This document shows positions 12,374 through 23,958 of a stretch of 64,000 nucleotides of DNA, one piece after another (position 1 is the first letter of the stretch; every line of letters starts with the position of its first letter). The position numbers were made by a program, and so were the translations under genes. A model generated the notes under the pieces. It was given only the letters and a program-made list of their open reading frames with translations, was not told the origin of the DNA and did not search any database. Origin of the DNA: Vigna angularis. Its lineage: Eukaryota > Streptophyta > Magnoliopsida > Fabales > Fabaceae. The DNA lies in contig NC_068978.1 of assembly GCF_016808095.1 (NCBI RefSeq), positions 31,430,160-31,494,159 of the forward strand. The letters are read 5' to 3'.

Positions 12374-13660
12374 TATCTGTTGATAGGGGAAGCCTAGTTT
12401 CTATACATATTGGTTTTTGATGATGAATAGGTTTAAATGATTAGAAAGGGTTTTAATCATTCTTGCATAACAAAATGGCATAACAAATGTTTAAATCATT
12501 AACGTGTTAGTGCTAGATGTTTTAATCTATTCATGGTTAGTGAAATAAGCCTAAAACATATTGAAAAGCTAGTTTTTGGTAATAATAATCGATTACATAA
12601 GTGATATCATCATTAGATTAAGCCAGAACACTTAGAAAGCTAAACAAGAGCAAATCACTCTATTATAATTGATTATATAAGTTACATAATCGATTAAAAC
12701 AGAGAGAAAGACATAATTTGTTATATAAGTAACATATTCTGTTAAGAAAGACAAATGGATGACTAATTAGGCTAAGTGGCAATATAATCGATTATATAAG
12801 TTCTATAATCGATTAAAACAGAAAGTAAGGTCTAATCCATTATACAGATAACATAATCTGTTAGGTTAGTTGAAAGAGGCAGCTATAGGCAAATATGTTG
12901 AAATAATCGATTATACATGTGTAATAATCTGTTAAGACAAAGACAACAACATAATAGATTATGCTAATAACGTAATCGATTAATCTGTGTTAGGATTTGG
13001 TTTTTCTATATAAACCATATGTGAGACCTGTTTCATTAACGTTTTAATTTTCAAATACTAACATACTTTCTAAGTTTTGAGTACAGGGTCTCTCAAATAT
13101 AGTTCTTGGAGGATTTCATGCTTCATTGGTGATCAAACATTCAAAGACTCATTCAAGATCAAGTGAACTTCACTGTTGTTGATATATTTGCACTAGAAGA
13201 ATGTGTTATGATCAATGTATCATTCTTTCTACATTGTGTAGCACTTGTGCGAGTAGGTTAGGTTAGAGATTGAGGGTTTTCATCTCTTGTATTGATTGAG
13301 AGTGAGTGTTTTCCTCTCTTATTTGTGTTGTAATATGATTTGAGGGTGATGAGGATAACAATTGAGAGTTTCATTGTATTCTCAACTCAAATTTGATTTA
13401 GTGGAAAGTCTTTCAACTCAGGTTGTTGGGAGAAAATTGGATGTAGGCTTGTGATAAGTTGAACCAATATATATCTTGGTGTTCTTTGATCTTTCTTTTA
13501 TATTTCTTTACTTAGTTGATTCATTTAATCTTTGGGTATTGATTTCAAGTTTTAAGAACTCTTTAAAGATTTGAAAAAGATTTTCGAAAAAGTTTTAAAT
13601 CCAATTCACCCCCTCTTGGATTGAGATATAAGACCTTCTATTTCTAGCAATATCCAATCA
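12374..13660 (+). mobile_element. Sirevirus-like Ty1/copia LTR, probably solo or a relic
   Basis: The block starts near TGTTGATAGGGGAAGCC and ends after CAATTCACCCCCTCTTGG plus about 45 bp. The AATTCACCCCC(TC)TTGG string close to the 3' end is, from memory, a hallmark of Sirevirus (SIRE1-like) LTRs in legumes. A TATA-like TTTCTATATAAACC lies at about 13002-13015. No gag-pol frame follows and no second LTR copy was found, so it is either a solo LTR or a truncated end. The exact borders and a 5-bp target duplication could not be confirmed. Confidence 0.5.
12585..12990. repeat. Array of TAATCGATTA-type palindromes
   Basis: About fourteen copies of a 10-bp palindrome, TAATCGATTA or one-step variants (TAATTGATTA, TAATCTGTTA, TAATCCATTA), occur in roughly seven pairs. 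Within a pair the spacing is about 20 bp, usually ATATAAGT(T)ACA between copies and AAAACAGA after the second. They sit in the U3-like part of the Sirevirus-like LTR, upstream of its TATA-like box. Confidence 0.85.
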
Positions 13661-13886
13661 GTGTTAAGAGAAAAAGAGCTAAAGTGAGTATATTGTCTAA
13701 TGAACATAAGCTCTAAACAATAAGACATAGTTTTAATCATGTCATTAATGAGAACATCTTTAAGAAGAAACAATCTAATGAAAAACATACCCAATATTAT
13801 ACTTCAAGAATGCTTTCATTAACAAGTATCTAACACTCAACATCATCTGTCAATATTTGAACGTTGTACTAAGCAAGATGCATTTA

Positions 13887-14806
13887 TTAGAAGAGAATAC
13901 AAGAATGGGTCTCCATCAACAATACCATGTGCAAGAGATCAGAGGTTACTCCAACTTTCATTCCCACGTAACTATTTCACCATTTAGATATTCTAGAAAC
14001 AACAAATCATTCAATAAGTTCTTTAATGCCCATACTAAATTCACCTAATATAGACAACATGGATAATCTTCATCCTCTTGTGTTTCGTGTAATATGTCAT
14101 TCTTTTTACTTTTGGTAATTCCGAGTGCTTAAAAGCCTACTTTCTTTGTCACGTATTATTCTCTTTTCTTGTGTAGGAATTTCCTTTGTATCTGCTCATG
14201 GACACTGATGACATGTCATACAAGACATTTTATAATGTGCAAGAATCTCCTTCATTAGGTGACCCTCATAGTGCTTGGACATTGATTGAAGAGTCTTGGA
14301 ATTTTATGTTATTTTCATTAAATTCTTGATTTGATCTTTTAACAGTTGATCGTTTTCTATAGCTCCATTTCCTAGTGCTAATGTAAGCTTATTATAAGAG
14401 AATACAAAAGTGGGTCTCCATCGGCAATACCATGTGCAAGAGATCAGAGGGCACTCCAACTTTCATTCCCACGTAACTGTTTCACCGTATAGAGTTCCAG
14501 AAACAACAAATTATTCAAGAAGTTCTTTAATGCCCATACAAAATGCACCTAATAGAGACAACATGGATAATCTTCATCCTCCTGCGTTTCATGTAATATG
14601 TCATTCTTTTTACTTTTGGTAATTCTGAGTGCTTAAAAGCCTACTTTCTTTGTCACGTATTATTCTCTTTTCTTGTGTAGGAATTTCCTTTGTATATGCT
14701 CATGGACAATAATGACATGTCATACGAGACAATTTATAATGTGCAGGAATCTTCTTCATTAGATGACCCTCATAGTGATATGAGCTTGGACATTGATGAC
14801 ATGTCA
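13887..14806. repeat. Direct duplication of a RING-gene exon-intron-exon block
   Basis: 13887-14290 and 14395-14806 are diverged direct copies, offset by about 507 bp. Both contain the GLHxQYHVQEIRG exon, the following TCTTTTTACTTTTGG intron stretch and the exon starting EFPLY. The first copy has premature stops. The second reads better and carries six extra bases that restore similarity to the family (HSDMSLDIDDMSYE). About 105 bp separate the copies. Confidence 0.85.
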
Positions 14807-15324
14807 TATGAGGCAAGTATATTATATATGTATAGTCTGATGTGTTTTTTCTATGAATACTAAAACCTTAATAACTAGAAAAACTTTAAATTGATAACTG
14901 TTTAAAATTGGACAACAGGAGCTTCTTGAGGTAAGTGAATGGATCGATGACAACTCAGAAAGGGGTTTGTTAGAAGACGTTATTGCAAGACAAATGCAGA
15001 CAAAAAGTTGTCTACTACTTGAGAACTTGGAGGATCAGGAAACTGATATTTGCATGATATGTCAGCTATGAAATATAGCAACATGTATATTTTATGTTTT
15101 ATAGGCTACAAGTTTATTTGTCCTTGTGGTTATTCATTAAAATTTGATATATAAAATATATGTTTTACACTTTCTCACATTAATTGGAATGCCTGCGCAT
15201 GATTTCACAGGATGAATATAAGAATAAAGAGGATATTGGAATTCTTCAATGTGAAAATGAATACCATACAAAGTGTATAAAGAGATGGTTACATGAGAAA
15301 AATGTTTGTCCCTTGTGCAAATAA
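13887..15324 (+). pseudogene. Broken RING-H2 (MBR/HIP1-type) E3 ligase gene
   Basis: Fragments on the plus strand resemble the C-terminal half of plant MBR1/MBR2/HIP1-like RING-H2 ubiquitin ligases: GLHRQYHVQEIRGHSNFH at about 14412, SLDIDDMSYE near 14780-14812, ELLEVSEWIDDNSERGLLED at about 14920, ETDICMICQ at 15039-15065, and a final exon 15211-15324 (DEYKNKEDIGILQC to VCPLCK-stop). Three defects are visible. The exon after CMICQ is followed by CTATGA where a donor would be GTATGA, so the frame runs into TGA at 15069. The first ring histidine is replaced (QCENEYH where the family has C-x-H-E-Y-H). The intron after DMSYE starts with GCAAGT instead of GT. A 5' exon block is also duplicated. 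No complete start region was found. It is probably not functional as a ligase. Confidence 0.7.
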
Positions 15325-15648
15325 AAAACATTGACTATTGGATAGAAACGAAAATTAAAACTACATAATTCATTATTGGAGTGAATTTATATTTTGTATT
15401 GGATCAAATAATATATATTCCTAACATCCTTGTAAGAGTGAAAAACTCAGTGTTTACAATTTTCATGAATTAGTAAACGTAGTTACATTCTCGAATTAGA
15501 TAATAGAATAATACATTTATCATGTTATATTGTTGTTTAAATATTAACTTTCAAAATTACATTCTTAATAGTTTATTTATTTTTTTAGTAATGTCTTATT
15601 TTCAAGTAATCATTTTCATTAAGAAACTACTTCATTAAGAGAATTATT
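15325..15648. other. AT-rich spacer
   Basis: This is the 3' flank of the RING pseudogene. No gene or element was recognised. It ends in the short TA tract used as target site by the next element. Confidence 0.5.
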
Positions 15649-15657
15649 ATATATATA

Positions 15658-16806
15658 GGTTTAATAGCATTAATGGTCCCTATTTTCGTCAGGTTTGTTC
15701 GAAATGGTTCTAGTTTTTTTTTCTGTTCAATGTTGTCGTAAAGAATGTAATTTATGTTCAATTTAGTCTTTTTTACAGACGACGTTTAAATCATTAACGA
15801 TCCACTGTCCAGCTGTGCAAAACCCAAATGAGATGACATTTAGAAGCTGCCACGTCACCATCTTCTTCAACCTTCAGCCCAAACAAAAACTAAAACCCTA
15901 ATTTCTCTCTAGCCACATAACCCTAGCGCCGCCACACCTAAACCCCCAGGTCGCCACTGCAATCACCAAAGACCTTCAAACGCAACCCAAAAGACCATCA
16001 CCAGGACGCCGCTACGACCACCTCCACGCGCCACCATCTTCATCGAGCGCCTTCACCATCATCTTCTTCCCAGTTCGCGCTGCCACCATAGCCCCGCCAC
16101 CAGCACCATGCCATTGTGCCATCATCCTCTCCTTCCACCATCAACCTCACGTCAGCCGCCGTGAAACGCACTTCCACCATCATCAACTGCACCGAAAACC
16201 TGCATCAAATCCAATCTAGAAAACCCATAAAAACCCAGAAAAAGCAGCGCTGCGATTCGCGATGTCTTCGCGAGTTCATCCTTCTCCATTGATTCAACCT
16301 AGCAGTTTGAAACCCTCAACCCTATCGCGCCTAAGAACCACCATATTTGTGAACCTGCTTCTCTCTCGTGCTTTCATCAACCTGCAACGAAACACAATCA
16401 ACCCAAAGATTCCCAAATTAGAAACCCACAAAACCCTAATATTGCACATCCACCTAGTGCAAGACCACCAGCATCCATCACAAGGGCAAGGCTGCAACGT
16501 CTTCATCTTCTTCTTCATTGAGCCAGCATCGCCGCGAGAGAGAACAAGAATCGTGACCACCACTGGCGCGCTTCCATCATCACAACAACGAATGACCCTC
16601 CTCGATTAGGACACGTGGCAGCTCCACGTGGGCAGTTAAATGTCATCTCATTTGGATATTGTACAATTGAAAAGTTGGTGGTTAACGATTTAAACGCCGT
16701 CTGCAAAAAAAAAACTAAATTGAACATAAATTACATTCTTTAGGACAACATTAACAAAAAAAACTAGAACTATTTCAAACAAACCTGGAACCACGAGTGC
16801 TATTAA

Positions 16807-16808
<2 letters not shown>
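15658..16808. mobile_element. Non-autonomous Mutator-like element (MULE)
   Basis: Long terminal inverted repeats are visible. The left arm starts GGTTTAATAGCA at 15658. The right arm, reverse-complemented from 16808, starts GCTTAATAGCA. Similarity continues for about 190 bp through the GTTTGTTCGAAATGGTTCTAG and AAGAATGTAATTTATGTTCA segments. Both ends are flanked by ATATATATA (15649-15657 and 16809-16817), a 9-bp duplication as expected for MULEs, although it lies in TA-rich DNA and could be fortuitous. The interior (15880-16610) is GC-richer, full of CCACCA/CATCATC and without a credible protein. No transposase is present. Open frames of 115 and 89 codons on opposite strands here are low-complexity and not called. 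Confidence 0.8.

Positions 16809-16866
<58 letters not shown>
16809..16866. repeat. (TA)n microsatellite
   Basis: About 58 bp of TA with one G interruption, directly at the right end of the MULE, so the element inserted into or beside a TA tract. Confidence 0.9.
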
Positions 16867-18355
16867 TCAATTTTATCATTTAAGTAATAATTATTTAAAA
16901 CTAAAATAATTTTATTTTCATTTTTACACCATTATCTAAATTTAAGTTATTTTATAAATTAAAATAATTATGTTATCATTTTATTTTTTTAATAATAATT
17001 TTTTAAATTCAAATAATTGTTTATAATAAAAAATATGTAATAATAAAAATATATACAATTTATTTATTTTTATAATTATTTTTATTAAAATATATTTTAT
17101 AACATAATAAAATTTTGTTTAGAATAAAAAATATGAAACAAGTACTGGTAGATGTTTCGATTAATTTTAATAAAGAATGTGCTATGTATTTATTTAAGAA
17201 TGTAAAAATATTATTTTTCAAAAGGTTTTGAAGTGCAGATTGGGAAGCTGTTTAAAAGTTGTATAGTTTGAACCCTTTCATCGCCTCCTTCATTCTTTCC
17301 GCCGCGCCGATTCATTCTCTCTGCCGTTTCACTCTTCTGCCACCGTGGCAGTGGCACGTGCAAGTCCCCTATTTCTCAAGGTTCTTTCTCTCTCCCTCTG
17401 TCTTCACTATTGGAATTGAATGTAATGTTACTCTGTAACCGATTAGAGTCTCCCTCTGTTTTGGTTTTACTCACTGTTGTGTATTGTTGTTTATCTTTGA
17501 TCCCTAAAGAAAGAACGCAAAACACCATGAAACAGCTGTATGTGTTATTTGAAAATATCATTATTTTAATCAAGACCTATTCCTTTGTCCTTAGGATTCT
17601 CTTCGCCATGTATTCTCATTGTTTAAACTTTGTGTTTTTAGATTGTTTACTTTGTGTTTTTAGATTGTTTATTCTTTACATTTGTTTGGATGCCCCTCAT
17701 GTTTATCATCCTCTAACCTTTCTGTTCTAAAAAATATCTATTATTTATTTCCTTAACCTCTAATTTTTTTTAATATCAAATATATTTATTAAACTAAGAA
17801 AACACACAAACAAACACCATCCTTTGCACGGGTTTATATACTAATTATGGTAAAAGTTAACTTTTTATTTTCTTAACCATTTTTATAATAAAAAAAGTGA
17901 ATAAATATGTGCATGACATGTGTTTCCAATATTAATAATAATAATTCTAGGGTTCATGACAATCTAATCTTTTTATTTTCTCCTTATCTCTATTTCCAAC
18001 AATCTAATCTTTTAAAAAATAAATAAATAATATACTAAAAAATAATCTAGAAGATCTTAAAAATATTTTTAATTAAATAATCTAGAAGATCTTAAAAATA
18101 TTTTCTCTAATTAAAAATATTATATAGATATTTTCTCTAATTAAAAGGATTATATAGATATTTCTTTTAATTACAACACTTTCTATCCTCTTTATTCCCT
18201 TAGTGTAATGCTCAATCAATTTCACTTTTTGCATGTGCCAATCTAGCAATTTGTTCTGCTTTCGAGTTAACTTGTTAAATCAGTTTTCGTTTTCTTCTTG
18301 CTTCCTCCTCCACTTGCATCTGCAAGCTCTGTCATTGTTTAGGTGGTCCTTACAG
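16867..18355. other. AT-rich spacer and 5' region of the RRP7 gene
   Basis: 16867-17200 is AT-rich with nothing recognisable. 17270-17420 is an isolated C/T-rich, GC-balanced stretch (CGCCTCCTTCATTC, GCCGCGCCGATTC, CACGTGCAAG) of the kind seen at plant transcription starts. It could be a distal promoter or a lost first exon. Around 18040-18165 there is a short diverged tandem repeat (TAATCTAGAAGATCTTAAAA, then TATATAGATATTT). The probable 5' UTR of the RRP7 gene starts near 18240 and contains a leader intron, 18356-18442. Confidence 0.45.
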
Positions 18356-18459
18356 GTTCGTTCTTATGAATGCTTCTTATGTATCGTGTATACTTGATCC
18401 ATAGTTTGCGGATTAACCATAATATTTTTGGTTCATTCACAGGGTGAGTATTTGGTACA

Positions 18460-18823
18460 ATGAAGGTAAAGAAGGCTAAAAGAGATCTGCATACTGGGGA
18501 AAAGAAGAAGAAAAGGAACAGGGAACAAAAAGATGAAGTTGAGATTCAAGCTACTGTGGAGGATGTTGAAGGTAACTGTGCTTTGTTTTCATAATCATCA
18601 CCCTTTTGTTTGGCTGTCTCTGATGTAAAGTGTTTGTTTCAGTGGATAATGAAATACATGTTAGTGACACAAAGAAGGAGAAGGCTTCTATCAACAGAAA
18701 AAGGAAGAACAACGACAAAAGTCTAGTTAGGAAACGAAAACCAAAGGGTGAAGAGGTTGATTTGGAAGAGCAAAGCGGTGAGTTGAAGTTATGTGGAGTG
18801 TAGGCTAGTGTCAGTTTAAACTA

Positions 18824-18898
<75 letters not shown>

Positions 18899-21260
18899 CA
18901 ATTGTTGTAGAACAATTGCTCATACTTGTCTAATACTATACTGTGTTAACTTTTATTTGCTGGCATTGTCTCTCCCTGTTCTGGCATTTAGTATAGACAT
19001 CTTTTTATAAAAAAATACTTTAACTATGTCATCCTGGTCGTGTTCAACATATTTGGTTAAATGGTTACAGATGAAGCAGTAGACAATTGTCATTCTAGTG
19101 CTGAGGAGATCCAAGACTTTGGTGGTGATAGATATTTGAATACTGGAGCACTTATCACACCCTGTAAGAAAATACATTTTCTAGTTTAATTCGTTTTGTC
19201 ATTTTGGAATGTAATATTTGAATTTATGATTCGGTTTCCCTCATGACAATTTTTATCATGTAGGTAGTTCGAAGAAAGAGAAGAAAAAAACAAAAAAGGA
19301 TGATAGAAATTCACAGGATAAGGGAGAAGGGTACAACAAGCACAAGGAAGTTTATACTATTTCCTCCGTAGATGATGACTGCTCAAAAGGAATGAAAAGT
19401 ATGAATTGTTAATATTAAGCGCATTTCTTTTTGTTTGATTTAAAACTCCAAACATTAGACATCCATAACTTTTACTTGTGTTATACATGAGATGATGGAC
19501 ATATAATTTTGTAATGCAAAAAATTGTATCATAGTTACTGCACGGTGTTGCAAGTCTATTTGAATGTATTTTGCTCAATTTGGAATAGTAATTGCCATAT
19601 TTCAGGATTTTTATGTTAGTTTTCATCTGTATATCTCTCATCTTTTGCCATCATCCACCACTACTATCGTATATGTTTGAACATTTATAGATATCTTTCT
19701 TTCAATCTGTTGACAGAATGGATTGTGATGCACCTTTGTATTCTGTCCATATTTGTCACCAATTTACTAATAATAGTTTCTGAATGGGAACTTCTGAAAC
19801 TACAGAATGGATCATGGAATACCATCAAAGCAGACCAGGATTGGAAGTATTGCAGCATCAAATTGATGACTTTATAATTGCTCATGAAGAAAAACTGGAA
19901 GAGGTAATTATTTTGAGAAACATGCATGCAATGGATAACAGAACAATTAGACGCACTTGTCATATTAAGCACTGGTTCATAAGATGGACTTTTTTCTTCA
20001 GGCAAATTATTATTGGCACGTATCAATTTTGATGCTCATGTTACATAACACCATTACTTAAAAATTAGGTTAATTTTTACTGTTTTGTGGCTAAATGTAA
20101 CTGCCAGTGACTAATTCTCCATTTTATCATATAAGCTTCTTTTTGAATTTCATAAATGTTTAGCTTTTATTTTTCATATTGTACGAATGATCCCACATTT
20201 TTTTGTCTTTATTTTTGTTATACATGTAATGATTTATTTATCATTGCAGGAAAGAAAAGAAAAAGAAGCCCTTGCTGCAGAAGGGGGGTGGACAGTTGTT
20301 GTCCACCATAAAGGTAGAAAGAAAACTACTGATTCTGAAACTGGAATTGCAGTGGGTTCGGTTGCTCAAGCAGCCGTGGAGAACAAAATGACCAAAAAGA
20401 AACGTAAAGAAGTTGGTCTAGATTTCTACCGATTTCAAAAAAGAGAAGCACAGAGAAATGGTATTATATTTTTTTTTTTGAAATTGATCTAAAAGTTGTT
20501 CTGTTTATGTCAAACAAATGTCATTAATTAGGGAGTTTTCTATCAAAGTTTGGATGAAAAAAGATTTAGAAGCTGAGTCATTTGCTCTTTTGTTTCTAAT
20601 GAATTTCTTAATGTGTAAGTAAAAAAAACCGTAATGTTTTTCCATTTCTATTCCCATACTTGATTATTTATTTAACTTTCCATAACTTCTATTGTGCTGA
20701 AGATCCACAGCCCATCTTATCAGTAAATTAAAGTTTATACATGAAAACACTAGCAAATTTTGGATGGTACTTGAAATGAATGTCTATTGTTGTGGGTTGT
20801 ACTCCCTCAAAGAATGATTTGATTTTATGTTGAAGTCTCATGCTTTATATCATCCATGTATTGTATCATTCATAACTGCTTGTGTTCAAGATTTTAAACC
20901 CGTTTTGCTGCCAAGTAAAGGTTTTATTCACAAATGAATGTAAGGAAAAGAATATTTCTGGACATTCATGAAATAGATCTCATGTTGCTATTGGTTGGAA
21001 CTGCTCAAGGAATTATATGATTTTATGTATATATATCATGCTTTATATCTCATTTTTTTTCTTAGCTCAAGTTGTTGGAAATCAAAACCTAGTAACTCTT
21101 TGAATCGATTTTGATTAGATTTTTGTTATTGTTGGTTATCAAAGTGAGATAAACCCTTTTTATTTTGTTTGCAGAAATCATGACACTGCAGAGCAAATTT
21201 GAGGAGGATAAAAAACGTCTGCAGCAGATGAGAGCTGCCAGAAAATTTAGGCCTTATTAA
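18460..21260 (+). CDS. RRP7: Ribosomal RNA-processing protein 7 homologue (RRP7A)
   Basis: Seven exons join in frame: 18460-18571, 18643-18777, 19071-19163, 19264-19398, 19806-19903, 20250-20460 and 21175-21260. They give 289 residues. The N-terminal half is lysine-rich and low-complexity (MKVKKAKRD, KEKKKTKKDD). The C-terminal half is the conserved RRP7 domain: WIMEYHQSRPGLEVLQHQID, then GGWTVVVHHKGRKK, KKKRKEVGLDFYRFQKREAQ and the end LQQMRAARKFRPY. In yeast, Rrp7 belongs to the UTP-C/casein kinase 2 module of the small-subunit processome and acts in early 40S pre-rRNA processing in the nucleolus. Plant homologues contain the same C-terminal block. Introns are GT-AG and one carries a (TA)n tract. 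The start is the first ATG after the leader-intron acceptor. Confidence 0.85.
18826..18895. repeat. (TA)n microsatellite in RRP7 intron 2
   Basis: About 70 bp of uninterrupted TA lie inside the second intron, between exons 18643-18777 and 19071-19163. Confidence 0.95.
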
Positions 21261-23497
21261 TCAATGTTTTTAGCACAGTACAAGTCAAATTAAGAAAAAG
21301 AAAGAGTTCATTTATCTTTCCAATTTTGCCGAAGGTATTTGTACATTAATGTAGGTAGTCGTTATTTTATTTCTTGTAACATGACTTTGCAGGGGTTAAT
21401 GTAGGTAATAGTGCATTAAGACAATGTTTTGATGTTATACTTCATATTATCTTGTTCAATTATGTATTCTGCTATTTTTTGGGCTCTCCTAAAATTATAT
21501 TATGTGCTTGTCCGAGGAGTTGTATATTGTCAACATCTCTTTGGAGTTTTTGTATTGATTGACATTGTAAGAGGAAGCACCCTTGAGGAAGTTGGTTCAT
21601 GAATCTTATTTTGCGTTTTTTTTTCTCCTATATTTTTGTATAAGAGTTGAGACAATCCAATTATCTTTCTATAATTATTTTTGTTATTTTTTTCCATAAA
21701 AAGAAAAAAAGAACGAGAATAAGGACACCTCACTTAACAATTATAAATTAAATAAAATAGATAAGATGATAAGTGTCTCATTCTCTTACCAGGAGTACGT
21801 AGAGAATTCAAATTTCTACTTTTATAGTATTTTTTTATTCTCAGATTATACCTCCTTTTCTCTTCATTGCTGTATTTTCTTTGTGAGGAAATGTAAATTA
21901 ATACTTCTATTTATACCAAATTTTACAATTATTACTTCTATAATATTTTCATTTTTAATATTTTCTTTATCTCTTACTCTCATCTTTGACTTAGAGAGAG
22001 AATAATATTTTCGATTTCAATATCAATGTAAGCTTTTGAATTAAATTTTTAAGTTGTGTCTATAAAGAAAAAATGTCATATTAATAGTAAAGAAAGTGTA
22101 TATCAAACTCAATATATATTTACATATTCAATGCGGTAAAGGATGCAACTCTTTGAGTGGATGTGAAAATAGAGAAAATATATATATAATGGTTAAGAAG
22201 TGGACTTTAAATTTAACTCAACCCCACAAAATCAGCTTGTAAAGTGAGGTTTGTATTCTGTCACTACACCTTTCGTTATTGGTGACGACGCTATCTCTTG
22301 TTAAATTTATTGCTACCACTACTAGAGTTTTAGTTTTGAAGATTTTGATCGTCTTAACCAGGCGACCACCATACCATCAATGACGTCTTCATCGGAGCTC
22401 CTATGCATTCTCGGTGTCTTTTGAAGTTGTGAATTTGTTCCTTTTTTTGTCGTGTATGGTGGCATGTTTAGTAACAATTCAGAACGTTGAGGTCGCTCGT
22501 TTTTCTCTTTCAAGTTCATCATGCGTTGTTGGACATCCCGTTTCCTTTTAGGCAGCTATTCAGAGCATCAAGGTTGCTATTTTTTCTTTTTTCTTCTCAA
22601 ACTGTTGTTCAACTCTTTTTTTAGCTTATGCTTTCATGCTCCTCTCAAACTGGGCCCGAGCTTTCGTTGGGCTTGATAAGAGCATCTTCCAGGACTCCAA
22701 GTCTTGATTCTCTCTACCTACATCGTCGAGAATATAAAAAGTACAAGCACATTTTACCTACGAGGGACATTGGGATGATGACATTTACATTTCCAGTGTT
22801 GTGGCCATCGTAAAGAAGGAGGACAATGCTTTTAGGACCTTTAGGAATCTTCCCGTTCTGGTGGTTGAGGAGATGGTTCTTCATTCTTTAGGCCAATCAA
22901 GACTCCTGAAGGTTAGTTTGGGTGTGCAAGGCCTTAATCAGTATCATATTTCCTGTATCTATTTGTTGCATTGTTGTATTAGCATATACATTTGATATTA
23001 TATGGTCGTCATTGGGTGATTGTGCATGATGACCATGGGAGTATGAGACTGGGAATTGTTTTACCAAAGTCCCACGGTAAGTGTCAACATTCTTATCCAA
23101 ATCTTGAGCATGGACTTGTAGACATGTGACGAGATCCTACCGATGAAGATCCACCTATAAAAGACTCTCCAATGCTTAATTAATAAGGGAATTAAAATAT
23201 TTTAGAATAAAATAAGAATGATTCTTTATCAAATGAATATTTCTAATTGTATTTATATGATCAACATATACAATAAATCTATATTTCTACTAGAATAATA
23301 TTTACTTTATAAATATGATATTAGAATAATATTTACTTTATAAATATGATATCAACGTGATAATAAATAGTAATAGAATTATAAATAATAAACATAGTTA
23401 ATTATAGTATATAAATATAATCAAGTGTGAAAAATATAAAGAAAAATATTTGTAAATGAATTAAATTTTCTTCATATATATATTTAATTAAATAAAA
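21261..23497. other. Spacer with unassigned coding-like fragment
   Basis: 21261-21500 is the RRP7 3' UTR. At about 22210-22250, AACTCAACCCCACAAAATCA then GCTTGTAAAGTGAGGTTTG resembles one terminus of a dispersed legume repeat. The matching second terminus was not found. 22740-22990 has an open plus-strand frame with acidic and hydrophobic alternation (HWDDDIYISSVVAIVKKEDN, then VLVVEEMVLHSLGQSRLLK) that I cannot assign. It lacks a convincing start and may be a transposon or gene relic. From 23160 the sequence is AT-rich with an imperfect 27-bp tandem repeat (AGAATAATATTTACTTTATAA) at about 23293-23350. Confidence 0.4.
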
Positions 23498-23502
23498 ATA
23501 AT

Positions 23503-23950
23503 TAAAGAGAATGGGCCAGACTGATAAAAGACAGGCCCAAAGGCCTTTAACCCAAAACGCAAAAATACTCATGCATAGATGCCTCGCAATATGGTGAGTG
23601 GCTGGACGCGTCTCGTGAACGAAAAGAAGATTCTAGGGCTTCAGGGAAACCAGTCGTCGGAGCAAGCAATTCCCTTCACCGGAGACGACGGAAGAGAAGA
23701 CCAAAAACGAGAAGGAGAAAGGCACAATCACAGGTTAGTGAAACAGAACCCTGTTGGCTCTTTTGAAGGAAGAATCTCTGATGTTATTGCTTGAAAGAAT
23801 ATGTATGTTCTTACAGAGTAAACGTTGAGGGGGAAAACTCTATTTATAGAGTTCAGAAGGGAAGGGGAAAATAACAGAAAAGAACAACTAACCTAACAGT
23901 TCGGTTACTGTATTTAAAACATTAATCTATTTAACCAACAATACTTAATA
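23503..23950 (-). repeat. 3' LTR of the copia element
   Basis: 448 bp, from TAAAGAGAATGGGCC to CAATACTTAATA on the plus strand. It contains a palindromic TATA region, CTCTATTTATAGAG, at about 23839-23852, the likely core promoter on the minus strand. It differs from the partner LTR at about 23574, 23648, 23836 and 23927. Confidence 0.95.
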
Positions 23951-23958
23951 GCCTCCCC

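Noticed and set aside
16262..16609. 115-codon frame inside the 15.7-kb MULE
   Set aside because: Low-complexity Ser/Pro/His translation of CCA/CATC-rich DNA, with an equally long frame on the other strand.
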